64,000 nt of DNA from Priestia abyssalis. GTDB lineage: Bacteria > Bacillota > Bacilli > Bacillales > Bacillaceae_H. A model generated the notes under the pieces. The model searched no databases. It was not told the DNA's origin and was given only the letters and a program-made list of their open reading frames with translations. The DNA is taken from the NCBI RefSeq assembly GCF_002019595.1, contig NZ_KV917369.1:5128326-5192325 (forward strand). Direction: 5' to 3'. Of this stretch, positions 15,157-24,168 are shown in pieces; position 1 is the stretch's first letter; the number at the start of each line of letters is the position of its first letter. Made by a program: the position numbers and the translations under genes.

Positions 15157-16454
15157 AATGCTCCATCTCCTTCAACGCGATAGCTGCTTTTTACACTTTG
15201 AACGATTGCTGAATCATTCAATTGCTGTACGACTTCCTCGTAATCCTTTAAAGATGCTTGATGTGTAACAATTACAATTTCTGCCAATTCACTGTCTTTT
15301 ACCGGTAATTGAATAATCTTTTCAAAACTTACGCCTCTTTCTGAGAATAACGTTGTAAGAGCCGCAAAAGCTCCCACTTGGTCTTTAACATGAATGCGTA
15401 AGAAATATTTAGAGAACATTTGGTCAGATTCTTTAAGTTGTTTTGGATATTGCGGAGCAACGGCACTTCGGCCATTTACGCCGAGACGCATGTTTTTCAT
15501 GACGCCCACAAGATCGGATACAACGGCTGTGGCAGTTGGCAAACTTCCCGCTCCAGGTCCGTAGAACATCGTTTCTCCAACTGCTTCGCCGTATACATAC
15601 ACCGCATTGTATTCATCATTAACAGAAGCAAGAGGATGTGAGTCCGCCAACAATGTCGGCTGAACGCTTACTTCTACATGATCACCCGTACGATGAGCAT
15701 AACCGATCAGCTTCATTGTATAGCCCAATTGCTTGCTGTATTGTAAATCTTCTTCCGTAATTTCCGTAATCCCTTTTACACGTACATCGTCCAAATCAAT
15801 TTTCATGGAGAAACCAAGAGTCGCTAAAATGGTCATTTTACGTGCTGCATCCAATCCTTCTACATCGGATGTAGGATCAGATTCTGCATATCCAAGCGCT
15901 TGGGCTTCTGCGAGTACGTCCTCATAAGCCCGGCCATCTTTACTCATTTTCGTTAAAATGAAGTTCGTTGTTCCATTTACGATTCCCATCATTTTCGTTA
16001 CACGGTCTGATGCCAACCCTTCCACTAAGCTGCGAAGAATTGGAATCCCTCCGGCAACACTTGCTTCATAAAATAAGTCACACTCATTTTCAGCCGCTAC
16101 GGTCAGCAATTCTGAGCCATAAAGTGCCATTAAATCCTTATTCGCCGTTACAACATGCTTTTTATTTCGCAGTGCCGTTAAGATATAATTACGGGTTTTC
16201 TCAACACCGCCCATGACCTCAATAATCACATCAATTTCCGGATCAAGAAGAACGTCTTCGACACTCGTCGTTAATTTATATGAATCAATTTCGACATCAC
16301 GTTTTTTATCGAAACTTTTTACCAATACTTTTTTCACTTCAACTGGACAGCCAATTTGATGCATGAGTTTATCCTGATGATTTTCAATGATTTTTACTAC
16401 TCCGCTGCCGACTGTTCCAAGCCCTAATAAACCAACTGAAATACTTTTGACCAT
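15153..16454 (-). CDS. hom: Homoserine dehydrogenase
   Basis: Reduces aspartate semialdehyde to homoserine, the branch to threonine and methionine. N-terminal NAD(P) motif GLLGLGTVGSG, catalytic-core segment VNGTTNFILTKM, and a C-terminal ACT domain (RIHVKDQVGAFAALTTLFSE onward) for allosteric control. I start at the ATG at 16454 behind GGGGTGG; a GTG nine bases upstream lies inside the RBS. The AT-rich upstream gap holds no recognisable T-box or riboswitch. Confidence 0.96.
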   Translation of the reverse strand: MVKSISVGLLGLGTVGSGVVKIIENHQDKLMHQIGCPVEVKKVLVKSFDKKRDVEIDSYKLTTSVEDVLLDPEIDVIIEVMGGVEKTRNYILTALRNKKHVVTANKDLMALYGSELLTVAAENECDLFYEASVAGGIPILRSLVEGLASDRVTKMMGIVNGTTNFILTKMSKDGRAYEDVLAEAQALGYAESDPTSDVEGLDAARKMTILATLGFSMKIDLDDVRVKGITEITEEDLQYSKQLGYTMKLIGYAHRTGDHVEVSVQPTLLADSHPLASVNDEYNAVYVYGEAVGETMFYGPGAGSLPTATAVVSDLVGVMKNMRLGVNGRSAVAPQYPKQLKESDQMFSKYFLRIHVKDQVGAFAALTTLFSERGVSFEKIIQLPVKDSELAEIVIVTHQASLKDYEEVVQQLNDSAIVQSVKSSYRVEGDGAL

Positions 16455-16666
16455 CATTTCCACCCCGTTTGTATTCTTGTGAAGAACATTTGTTTATCTA
16501 TAAAAGACATTATAGATATAAAACATAAATTTTACAATCCTTACTTCACCTAAATCTTCGTATGAAAACGCTTTATATATGATAATACCAATAAATAAAA
16601 ATATTTTTAAAATTTTTTATTTAATAATAATAACATGTTTTTTTGGGCTTTCACATTGGTTTTAAG

Positions 16667-16704
16667 AAAAAAAGGCGATGAACGAAAGTGTCCATCACCT
16701 TTTT
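16667..16704 (-). terminator. Terminator of the 2-hydroxyacid dehydrogenase gene
   Basis: Arms AAAAAGGCGATG and CATCACCTTTTT with one mismatch, just beyond and partly touching the stop. A T-rich stretch follows on the minus strand. Confidence 0.7.
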
Positions 16705-16707
16705 ACT

Positions 16708-17697
16708 TCAGCAATATTGCGGTAATACTTCTTTATTGATAATCGTTTTAGGTTTCTGCTGCTTAAGGGAACGTAAAATATTATCTACACATAATTCAAT
16801 CATTTCTGTCCGTGTCTCAATACTAGCGCTTCCAATATGAGGAAGGGCTACAACATTGGCCAGTGATAAAAGAGGATGCTGCGGATCAATCGGTTCCCTT
16901 GTAAACACATCCAGCCCAGCGCCCGCGATTTGTCCTTCTTTTAAGGCTTGAATGAGCGCTTCTTCATCAACGACAGCCCCCCTTGAAGCATTGACGAAAA
17001 TGGCGGACTGTTTCATTTTTTTGAATGCAGCTTCGTCAAACAAATGCTTCGTTTCATTGGTGAGAGGAGTTAAACATACAATATAATCCGCCTTCGTAAT
17101 CAACTCATCAAATGAACAGTATACGGCTCCAAGTTCCTTTTCAGCCTCCAAATGGCGGCTTCGATTATGATACAATATCTCCATTTCAAACCCTGTAGCA
17201 CGTTTGGCTACTGCACGTCCGATATTCCCCATTCCTACAATACCAATCGTTTTGTGATGAATATCGCGTCCGGCTAATAAATACGGGCTCCAGCCTTTCC
17301 ACTCGCCATTTTTCACATATTCCGCTGCCTCTGTTAGGCGTCGTGCTGCGGCCATAAGCAGGCCAAACGTTAAGTCCGCGGTCGTATCTGACAACACATC
17401 CGGTGTATTGCAAACTGAGATACCTCTCCTTGTTGCTTCTTCTATACGAATATTATCGTATCCTACCGCTAAGTTGGCGATGACCTTTAAATGGGCCGCT
17501 TTACCCATGATACTCTCATCCACTTTATCAGATAGCATGGTCAATAATGCTGTCGCTTTTTTTGCTTTTTCTACAAGCAACTCATGAGGCACAGGTTCCT
17601 CTTCATGATCCCACATCTCTACATGAGCTATTTCTTTCAAAGGTTCTATTAGCTGCTCCGGCAGTTTACGTGTAATAAATACATACGGTTTTTCCAT
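16708..17697 (-). CDS. gyaR: D-2-hydroxyacid dehydrogenase (glyoxylate/hydroxypyruvate reductase type)
   Basis: 329-residue NAD(P)-dependent dehydrogenase that probably reduces glyoxylate or hydroxypyruvate. The dinucleotide motif GMGNIG is at 155-160, and the catalytic triad is R239 (NASRGAVVDE), E268 (TREP) and H287 (LPHIGS). The GyaR/GhrB assignment comes from overall pattern; a related 2-ketoacid substrate is possible. RBS AGGTGAT precedes the ATG. It lies upstream of hom on the same strand, separated by 253 bases and its own terminator. Confidence 0.88.
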   Translation of the reverse strand: MEKPYVFITRKLPEQLIEPLKEIAHVEMWDHEEEPVPHELLVEKAKKATALLTMLSDKVDESIMGKAAHLKVIANLAVGYDNIRIEEATRRGISVCNTPDVLSDTTADLTFGLLMAAARRLTEAAEYVKNGEWKGWSPYLLAGRDIHHKTIGIVGMGNIGRAVAKRATGFEMEILYHNRSRHLEAEKELGAVYCSFDELITKADYIVCLTPLTNETKHLFDEAAFKKMKQSAIFVNASRGAVVDEEALIQALKEGQIAGAGLDVFTREPIDPQHPLLSLANVVALPHIGSASIETRTEMIELCVDNILRSLKQQKPKTIINKEVLPQYC

Positions 17698-17891
17698 TCC
17701 CTATCACCTCGTTGTCGAAAAGTATCGTGTCATACGTTGTTATTTTATCATACTTACTTTCGACGAAAATGCTTTTTATCCCTCATTAACGGGCAGCCAA
17801 TCATGATGCAAAGCTTCACTAATCATAATGAAAATAAACACAACAGTTTATTTTCATGGGAGTAAGCCCCCACCGATGGAAGTTTCCTTTA

Positions 17892-18893
17892 TCATTGAAG
17901 CCATTCGATTTCAGGGATGTGATGCCTTTTAGTTGATATGCCCATTTTATTGTAAAAATGCCCCAAAAATTGTTCGTACTGTATACATCCATGGATGATT
18001 TTCTCTATGTCGTTCTCATAAGCTTGTTTTTCCGCTTCGCTTCGTGAGCTATAGTATCCTTCAACCGATTCAAAATAATGAACGGGAAACAGAAGCCTTG
18101 CATATAATAATCTCCAAGCAAAGGATGAAAGTGGAGCAATTTTTTCGTATTCACTCAAAAAATCAAACAATGATTTCTCTGAAAATATGCCGGACTTAAA
18201 GTACAAATGGCGAACATATTCCGCCAAATCGCGGCTTGGATGGTCAAATACCCAATCAGTAGGCATCTTAAAAAAAGAATCTCTCTTCCATGTGGAAAGA
18301 GTGAAACGGTGATGACAAATAGTCGCTGTATCGAATGTACGGGGCAAATCATCAATTTCCGTATCAGTCAAATATTGAATGGCGTTTTCTGTCATCCCCA
18401 AATAATATGGAAAGGATTCAATAAACCGTTTATCCGTTTCGTTGTTAGGGTGTTCCTGTACCTTCATCCCCCAAAACTTCTCTAGCTGCTCAAGCCTTTT
18501 TTCCCATAACCCTTTCCATTGCCCAATTCGATTGCTTTTTTCCATCGGGTACGGCAGCAATTTCCCTTTTTGGTGAAAAGAAGCCAGTTCTCGTCCATAT
18601 GCAAGCGCTGATGTTTCAATCGGATATGGGACACGGCAAATACCGTACTTCTTGCCATCGGTTTCTGTTATGAGTCCTCCATTTTTATTGATCATAAACG
18701 ATGCCACTTGCCTTTCTCCTTGCGAAATCAAAAATTGGCTCATTTGATGAAACTCATATATTTCCTCTTCGTCTAAATGTCCCAAGTCGACGACAATATA
18801 TAAAATATTACGATACTGAAAACCTTTATATTTGCCTATATCCGTTAACTGCGGAGGCTTTATCCCATAATGGTCATAAATAGTTTTTATCAT
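17892..18893 (-). CDS. yutH: Spore coat-associated protein YutH
   Basis: About 333 residues, related to the CotS/CotI kinase-fold coat proteins. The segment ICHHRFTLSTWKRD with FDHPSRDLAEYVR corresponds to the degenerate aminoglycoside-phosphotransferase core. B. subtilis YutH is a spore-coat-associated protein in the same locus. The start is the ATG at 18893, where AGGAGAGGG is 9 bases upstream; a GTG at 18914 lies in that RBS. A CATATAAT box at 18974-18981 (minus strand) with AAATATC upstream resembles a sigma-E promoter, but its 12-base spacer is short. Confidence 0.87.
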   Translation of the reverse strand: MIKTIYDHYGIKPPQLTDIGKYKGFQYRNILYIVVDLGHLDEEEIYEFHQMSQFLISQGERQVASFMINKNGGLITETDGKKYGICRVPYPIETSALAYGRELASFHQKGKLLPYPMEKSNRIGQWKGLWEKRLEQLEKFWGMKVQEHPNNETDKRFIESFPYYLGMTENAIQYLTDTEIDDLPRTFDTATICHHRFTLSTWKRDSFFKMPTDWVFDHPSRDLAEYVRHLYFKSGIFSEKSLFDFLSEYEKIAPLSSFAWRLLYARLLFPVHYFESVEGYYSSRSEAEKQAYENDIEKIIHGCIQYEQFLGHFYNKMGISTKRHHIPEIEWLQ

Positions 18894-19112
18894 TCTTTCA
18901 AACCCTCTCCTCACTTTTTAGTCCACTCCCGGCAACCATATCAATTTCATTGATTGAATTTTTACTTTACAAAATTATATGAAAGGGATGAAAGATATTT
19001 GTCATAAAGTTATAGCATGTCCGAATAGAGTAACATTACAAACTCCAAACATGGTTTCATAACAAAATGCCATACTAACAACATAAACTATTAAGAAATT
19101 AGGTGAGCTGAA

Positions 19113-19616
19113 TTGGAAAAAAAGCATGTGATTACGGAGCTTGAAACGAAAGCAAGGCAATGGATGCATGACCGCGGGGTTACCGTCAATGATATAGCGG
19201 AATTGGTTTATTACTTGCAATCAAAATATCATAAAAATTTAGCCATGGACGAATGCATTTTCAATGTAGAACGGGTGATGGCAAAACGTGAAGTTCAAAA
19301 TGCCATTTTAACAGGCATTCAATTAGATATATTGGCCGAACAAGGAAAGCTAGAAGAGCCTCTTCAAACCATTTTAGCTACAGACGAAGGCTTATATGGA
19401 ATTGATGAGATTTTGGCTCTTTCTATCGTAAATGTATATGGCTCCATCGGATTCACAAATTATGGATACATTGACAAACAAAAGCCCGGTATCCTCGGAT
19501 TATTAAATGATAAAGAGGCTTCAGGAAAATGCCACACCTTTTTAGATGATATTGTCGGAGCAATTGCTGCGGCCGCTTCCAGTCGTCTCGCTCATCGCGC
19601 AGCTCATACGGAATAG
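19113..19616 (+). CDS. yutG: Phosphatidylglycerophosphatase A-like protein YutG
   Basis: 167-residue protein of the PgpA superfamily. Family features are TDEGLYGIDEILALSIVNVYGSIG and a C-terminal FLDDIVGAIAAAASSR. Enzymes of this family dephosphorylate phosphatidylglycerophosphate, but Bacillus YutG lacks the long membrane segments of E. coli PgpA, so the substrate is uncertain. Translation starts at TTG with AGGTGA six bases upstream. It is divergent from yutH and convergent with yutF. Confidence 0.85.
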   Translation: MEKKHVITELETKARQWMHDRGVTVNDIAELVYYLQSKYHKNLAMDECIFNVERVMAKREVQNAILTGIQLDILAEQGKLEEPLQTILATDEGLYGIDEILALSIVNVYGSIGFTNYGYIDKQKPGILGLLNDKEASGKCHTFLDDIVGAIAAAASSRLAHRAAHTE

Positions 19617-19781
19617 AAAGAAAAGCGGAGCAGCCCGGTTACAGCTAAGAACGCAACATCAAGCTCCACCGCTGCATTTGCACTTTCTGTACTTCGGAAA
19701 TTCTGATAAGGAAAATCCTTTTTGATTTCTATATCAGAGGTGAAACAACCGAAAGATAAGAGCCATAACCGAAAAATAAAA

Positions 19782-19834
19782 AGCCGACTGACCAGCATGT
19801 TTACTTCTGATCAATCGGCCTTTTAGCCTTATTT
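19782..19834. terminator. Terminator yutG/yutF
   Basis: AAAAGCCGACTGA pairs with TCAATCGGCCTTTT with one bulge, T-rich on both sides. The 170 bases between yutG and this hairpin (19617-19781) contain a fragment AAAAGCGGAGCAG that resembles the 53.3-kb repeat, but no gene. Confidence 0.55.
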
Positions 19835-19838
19835 CCCA

Positions 19839-20609
19839 TTAGATTTGCTGAATCCATTCCTCGAGAGAATCCACTGTATAAGTAGGTTTCGTTTCATATC
19901 CTACCAGGAGCTCTTTTGTTGTGACTCCTGTATGGACAAGTAATGTATCCAAACCGGCATTCATCCCTGCCATAATATCCGTATCATAGTTGTCTCCTAC
20001 CATTAATGTCTCTTCCTTCGATACCCCCAACACTTGCAGTGCTTGTTCCATAATAATGCTTTCTGGTTTGCCGATAAATAAGGGCTTTGTTTGTGTAGAT
20101 ACCGCAACAACAGACGTGAGGGAGCCATTCCCTGGAAGCAGTCCACGCTCTGTAGGAAGTGCAATATCTCCATTTGTCGAAACAAACATCGCCCCGTTTC
20201 TTACGGCTAAGCAAGCTGTTGCCAATTTCTCATAATTTATACCGCGGTCAAGGCCAACGACTACAAAGTCGGGATTTTCCTCTTTAAATGCAAATCCCTT
20301 CTCTTGCATCGCCTGATGGATCCCCTCTTCTCCAATCACGTATGCAGAGCCGTTTGGTTTGCGTTCATGAAGATAGTTGGCCGTCGCTTGGCTTGTTGTA
20401 AATACTTGTTCTTCTTCTGCCGGAATGCCGAACTGCTTCAATTTCTCGGCAACTTGCCCAGGTGTACGAGTAGAATTGTTCGTCACGAATAAATAAGGAA
20501 TATTGTTTTCTTTTAATACCATCACAAAATCGCGGGCTTCTTGAATGAGCTCTGTTCCCTTATACATCGTTCCATCCAAATCAATTAAATAGCCTTTGTA
20601 CTTTTTCAT
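19839..20609 (-). CDS. yutF: HAD-superfamily (IIA) phosphatase YutF
   Basis: 256-residue HAD phosphatase of the NagD/PNPase-like class IIA. Nucleophile motif DLDGTMYKG is at residues 10-18, motif II is FVTNNSTRTP, and the motif III/IV lysine and aspartates are in IGKPES and MVGDNYDTDIMAG. The substrate is probably a sugar phosphate or nucleotide. The ATG at 20609 follows AGGAGGATTTTT, so the longer upstream reading is rejected. It is downstream of yutE with a 41-base gap, likely one operon. Confidence 0.92.
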   Translation of the reverse strand: MKKYKGYLIDLDGTMYKGTELIQEARDFVMVLKENNIPYLFVTNNSTRTPGQVAEKLKQFGIPAEEEQVFTTSQATANYLHERKPNGSAYVIGEEGIHQAMQEKGFAFKEENPDFVVVGLDRGINYEKLATACLAVRNGAMFVSTNGDIALPTERGLLPGNGSLTSVVAVSTQTKPLFIGKPESIIMEQALQVLGVSKEETLMVGDNYDTDIMAGMNAGLDTLLVHTGVTTKELLVGYETKPTYTVDSLEEWIQQI

Positions 20610-20650
20610 AAAAATCCTCCTACAGTTACTTAGTTTTACTATGTACAAGA

Positions 20651-21088
20651 TTAATTTTTAAAAGCAGAGACAGGCCCAAGTTCATTTTCCAGGTATCGGC
20701 GGACACGAAGCGGAAATTGCTCAATTGCACCCATATGACGATTAAGAGTTGCCGCTGCTTCTGTATGGTCTACATTTATGTAATCTTGTACAAGCGATTT
20801 CCGTAAACGGATAACCTGCTTCAGTTCTTCTCCTTCTTCTTCTGGTATAACACGCTCGTCCATTAAGATATCAATAATATCATCATAGCTTCCAGGATCC
20901 CGCATAATAAATCCATCGATCATGGCATTTCCCACATCTAATATACATTCAATGACAAGATGGCCAATACGTTCAAGAACTTTTTTTTCAAACAATGCCT
21001 CCCATTTTTCTTGTTGCTTAAATAATGTACATTGCTGCTCCAAAAATTGTAACGTTTGTTCAATTTTATTGCGGTCGACAAAATACAT
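20651..21088 (-). CDS. yutE: DUF86/HepT-like protein YutE
   Basis: 145-residue helical protein of the HepT-like (DUF86) family. The toxin-type motif Rx4-6HxY appears as RKSLVQDY, so the usual histidine is a glutamine and RNase or AMPylation activity is doubtful. B. subtilis YutE has the same setting and no MNT antitoxin partner adjoins it. RBS AAAGGGGAATT lies before the ATG. It is probably co-transcribed with yutF. Confidence 0.86.
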   Translation of the reverse strand: MYFVDRNKIEQTLQFLEQQCTLFKQQEKWEALFEKKVLERIGHLVIECILDVGNAMIDGFIMRDPGSYDDIIDILMDERVIPEEEGEELKQVIRLRKSLVQDYINVDHTEAAATLNRHMGAIEQFPLRVRRYLENELGPVSAFKN

Positions 21089-21333
21089 AGTAATTCCCCT
21101 TTCTTTGACATATGCTTATTTTAACATATATCAACATATGATTAATAAAATTCATGGTGTAGGGACAGGTGTTTCTTGTTATGATTATATATGAATCCAC
21201 ATAAACCTTTGTAAGTTTATTCACGATGGAAGAACGGAAAAGCGTAAACACAGAATAAAGAACAATAGTAAGATTAGAAAAATGAAAGTGGATTCATAAA
21301 ACACAAAGAAATAATGATAGGAGGATTAAATAA

Positions 21334-21600
21334 ATGAATGAACGCTTTTTTTTATACGATGATACAGTTGAAACCAAGACAAGGTTTATCAGCTTTATGG
21401 GAGAGAATCAACGATTTGATTTAGCAATTGTACAATCCGACCGTTATTACGGAAAACATCTTGTGCTTGATATTCAAGGCGGACGCTTTGCGATTATTGG
21501 TCAGGATGACTTAGATGAACCGGGCTATTTAGAAGATGTCTACAAGCTCAATGAAGAAGATGCGCAGGAACTGCGGGAGTTTTTATACGAAATTGTTTAA
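21334..21600 (+). CDS. DUF3055 (SAV0927-type) family protein
   Basis: 88-residue soluble acidic protein, MNERFFLYDDTVETKTRF onward, matching the DUF3055 family found across Bacillales. No catalytic motif is visible and the function is unknown. RBS GGAGGATTAAATA precedes the ATG. It ends in a terminator shared with the convergent yutD. Confidence 0.85.
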   Translation: MNERFFLYDDTVETKTRFISFMGENQRFDLAIVQSDRYYGKHLVLDIQGGRFAIIGQDDLDEPGYLEDVYKLNEEDAQELREFLYEIV

Positions 21601-21654
21601 ATAAAAAGGTCAAGCGAAGGACAAAGCGTCTTTCTTCTTGACCTTTTTATTTAT
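21601..21654. terminator. Bidirectional terminator DUF3055 gene/yutD
   Basis: AATAAAAAGGTCAAG pairs with CTTGACCTTTTTATTT across a ~20-base loop, with A/T tracts on both sides. Confidence 0.7.
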
Positions 21655-21922
21655 GCACTTTTTTAACTACAAAATAAGCACAGCCGAAATTACAGTATTC
21701 CTGTATGTAGTCATTTAATGTACTGATTTTTGTATCATATGTCGATTTTTGATTTTGGTCGTCAAAAAAACCTCGAAGCCGAAGCTGGTTGTAGCCCCAA
21801 TCGCCGACAATATAGTCGTATCTTGTTAAGATATCACTGTATCTTGCCCTGAAGACTTCTTCATTAAAGCCGTCCCGAACTTCTTTTACGACTTCATAGC
21901 AGATATTATTGATGCAAATCAT
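21647..21922 (-). CDS. yutD: YutD family protein (DUF1027)
   Basis: 91-residue protein of the YutD family (MICINNICYEVVKEVRDGFN, YDYIVGDWGYNQLRLRGFF, YIQEYCNFGCAYFV). Function is unknown; the family is conserved in Bacillales and Lactobacillales. A longer ORF starts at 22045, but the ATG at 21922 has a strong GGAGGGTGG eight bases upstream and gives the family's usual length. It is divergent from yutC. Confidence 0.87.
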   Translation of the reverse strand: MICINNICYEVVKEVRDGFNEEVFRARYSDILTRYDYIVGDWGYNQLRLRGFFDDQNQKSTYDTKISTLNDYIQEYCNFGCAYFVVKKVHK

Positions 21923-22010
21923 AAAATATTCCACCCTCCTTCCTGTTAACAATACCATAATTATAGACACTAAACCATCAATTAACACGAAAAAATCCGA
22001 GTAAATGCAG

Positions 22011-22032
22011 CACCCTAACAAGTAGGGGGTGT
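22011..22032 (+). promoter_or_regulatory. Small hairpin covering the yutC ribosome binding site
   Basis: CACCC at 22011-22015 pairs with GGGTG in the AGGGGGTG ribosome site, which lies 7 bases before the TTG start of yutC. It could lower translation. Not tested. Confidence 0.35.
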
Positions 22033-22037
22033 TACTA

Positions 22038-22718
22038 TTGAACAAGACATTTGGCTACGTTCTTATTGCTTCTCTCTTTACGATCACTGGATGCCAAGCA
22101 GGTATGACAGAGAATGAAGAAGCATTGTATGAAGAAAGCGGCAATACCATTAATGTATCAGATCGAAATGAAATTTATAACGAAGAAAATATGACTGATA
22201 ACCGCGGCACTTCCCGTTATGGATTTGTAAGACATCAAAAAAATCCAACAGGAAATGATGTAAACATGTACCAAAAAATTGCAGCATTTGATCGCGAGAA
22301 AGCAGCAGATACCATTAGCCGCCTGGCTGTGGCCCTTCCAAACATTAACGATGTTGCAACATTAGTAACTGATGAAGAAGTACTCATCGGCTACAAAACA
22401 ACTGAGGACGACCGCATGGAGGCAGCAGACCAAGTAAAACGCACAGCTATGTCTGTCGTCCCAAGATATTATCATGTATATGTGACAGACAATCCCCGCA
22501 TTATGCAGGATATTGAAAACTTTAGTATGGTTGGTTCTACTACTCCCAATATGGAACGATCCATTGAAAATACAGTCCGTGAAATGCTGAAATCTCCACA
22601 AGGCCGCAAAATGAGCGACGGAGAAGATGCGAACGGTGAAATGAAAAATGAATTGAACGATCCAATGGATGGCGATATTAAAGACCGCCCTTCCATGGAA
22701 CATCAATTAAAAGACTAA
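22038..22718 (+). CDS. yutC: YhcN/YlaJ-family sporulation lipoprotein YutC
   Basis: 226-residue lipoprotein. The signal peptide ends in a lipobox (TITGC), followed by an acidic linker and a YhcN/YlaJ domain (IAAFDREKAADTISRLAVALPNINDVATLVTDEEVLIGYKT). This family includes spore cortex lipoproteins, and B. subtilis has yutC here. The start is a TTG at 22038 with AGGGGGTG at 7-base spacing; the GTG nine bases earlier overlaps the RBS. The C-terminal tail is charged and low in complexity. Confidence 0.87.
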   Translation: MNKTFGYVLIASLFTITGCQAGMTENEEALYEESGNTINVSDRNEIYNEENMTDNRGTSRYGFVRHQKNPTGNDVNMYQKIAAFDREKAADTISRLAVALPNINDVATLVTDEEVLIGYKTTEDDRMEAADQVKRTAMSVVPRYYHVYVTDNPRIMQDIENFSMVGSTTPNMERSIENTVREMLKSPQGRKMSDGEDANGEMKNELNDPMDGDIKDRPSMEHQLKD

Positions 22719-22846
22719 GAAAGAAAGCATAGGATTCCATGTAAACACGGCAATGTCAGCACTAGTGCACTCTGTACGCCAGAAGTCCGACAGCGAAACC
22801 GCTCCTTGAGTTTAACGGTTCAACCGACGGAACTGGAGTTAAACAT

Positions 22847-22885
22847 AAAAAAACGCCCCGGCTTGAATTAGCCGGGACGTTTTTT
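22847..22885. terminator. Bidirectional terminator yutC/lipA
   Basis: Stem ACGCCCCGGCT / AGCCGGGACGT with A and T tracts, overlapping the lipA stop. The preceding 120 bases (22727-22846) hold nothing I recognise. Confidence 0.85.
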
Positions 22886-23786
22886 ACGCATTCTCTTTGT
22901 CACGCATTTGCTTTGTAGCAGCGTTAACTTGCTCGTCAGCATGGTAAGATGAGCGGACAAGCGGGCCTGCTTCAACATGGCTGAATCCTTTGCTCAATCC
23001 AATCTCTCTTAGCTCTTCAAATTCTTGCGGGGTGTAATACTTCACTACTTTTAAATGCTTTTTCGTTGGCTGTAAGTATTGACCAATCGTCATGATATCA
23101 ACATTATTGGCACGTAAATCATCCATCGTTTCAATGATTTCTTCTTTTGTCTCACCTAAACCAACCATTAAACTTGACTTAGTTGGAATATCCGGCTGCA
23201 TCTCTTTTGCACGACGAAGAAACTCTAATGAACGCTCATATTTGGCACGCGCGCGAACTCTAGGCGTTAAGCGGCGGACCGTTTCAATATTGTGGTTTAA
23301 AATGTCAGGACGAGCATCCATTAACATTTTTAAGTTCTCTTCAATTCCACCCATATCAGAAGGAAGAACCTCAATCGACGTAAACGGGTTTTTGCGGCGA
23401 ACGGCACGAACTGTTTCTGCAAACACCTCTGCTCCCCCATCTTTTAAATCATCACGGGCAACAGCTGTAATAACGGCATGCTTCAAGTTCATCAACTGAA
23501 CAGAATCAGCTACCCTTTCTGGTTCTTTCCAGTCTAATTCAGAAGGCAAGCCGGTTTTTACGGCACAAAAACGACAGGCACGTGTACAAACGTCCCCGAG
23601 AATCATAAATGTAGCTGTACGGCGAACCGCCCAGCATTCATGAATATTAGGGCAACGTGCTTCCTCACAAACAGTGTGAAGATTCTTTTCCCTCATCATC
23701 TTCTTTAAGCCTGTATAATTTTCATTCGTATTTAATTTGATTTTCAACCATTCCGGTTTGCGAACATGTTCTTCTTTTGTGGCCAT
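22884..23786 (-). CDS. lipA: Lipoyl synthase
   Basis: Radical-SAM enzyme that inserts two sulfurs into octanoyl groups on carrier proteins such as GcvH. The SAM cluster motif CTRACRFC uses C67, C71 and C74. The auxiliary cluster cysteines are C40, C45 and C51 (CEEARCPNIHEC). The 300-residue length fits. RBS is GGAGTGAATGTAG. It needs two 4Fe-4S clusters, which ties it to the suf operon here, and GcvH at 44.6 kb is a client. Confidence 0.97.
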   Translation of the reverse strand: MATKEEHVRKPEWLKIKLNTNENYTGLKKMMREKNLHTVCEEARCPNIHECWAVRRTATFMILGDVCTRACRFCAVKTGLPSELDWKEPERVADSVQLMNLKHAVITAVARDDLKDGGAEVFAETVRAVRRKNPFTSIEVLPSDMGGIEENLKMLMDARPDILNHNIETVRRLTPRVRARAKYERSLEFLRRAKEMQPDIPTKSSLMVGLGETKEEIIETMDDLRANNVDIMTIGQYLQPTKKHLKVVKYYTPQEFEELREIGLSKGFSHVEAGPLVRSSYHADEQVNAATKQMRDKENA

Positions 23787-23985
23787 CTACATTCACTCCA
23801 TCCATGATCGTTCCAATTTTCAATGTATATGTAAGTGTATACGACTTTTCATTAAAGCATAACTATATGTCACTTTAACATTAAAAAGCGCTTTCGACAA
23901 GTTCTCTGTCCACTATTTACCTCATCTCTTCCCTTTAAAATATTGGAAATAACTTAAATGTTGGTTTTCCCTTTTTATTTGTTTT

Positions 23986-24095
23986 GTAAAAGTGGACCGT
24001 TTACTCTATATTCCGTTTCTTCACTTAATAAGCGGCACGGTCCACTTTTACCAATGATGGGCATGTATCTGAAAAGATACATGCCCATCATTGGT
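23986..24095. other. Two tandem long hairpins between divergent lipA and lytH
   Basis: The 382-base gap contains two touching hairpins. Hairpin 1 has 15-bp perfect arms (GTAAAAGTGGACCGT at 23986-24000, complement at 24037-24051). Hairpin 2 has 21-bp perfect arms (24050-24070 and 24075-24095) around a GAAA tetraloop. Both neighbours diverge, so these are not ordinary gene-end terminators. No riboswitch consensus is visible in the gap. Confidence 0.75.
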
Positions 24096-24168
24096 AATAA
24101 TTTATATTTATGAATTAGCTTTTATCCCGCAAACTATTCTTATGGAGCAGTTGGAAGGAGGATTAGAA

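Noticed and set aside
16562..16575. CcpA cre-like TGAAAACGCTTTAT upstream of hom
   Set aside because: The last two conserved positions fail and threonine genes are not expected CcpA targets.
16455..16707. Possible T-box or riboswitch before hom-thrC-thrB
   Set aside because: The gap is AT-rich with no T-box sequence, specifier loop or other aptamer core; only the upstream gene's terminator is there.
20651..21088. Possible HepT toxin of a HepT-MNT toxin-antitoxin pair (yutE)
   Set aside because: The catalytic His is replaced by Gln and no MNT nucleotidyltransferase gene is adjacent.
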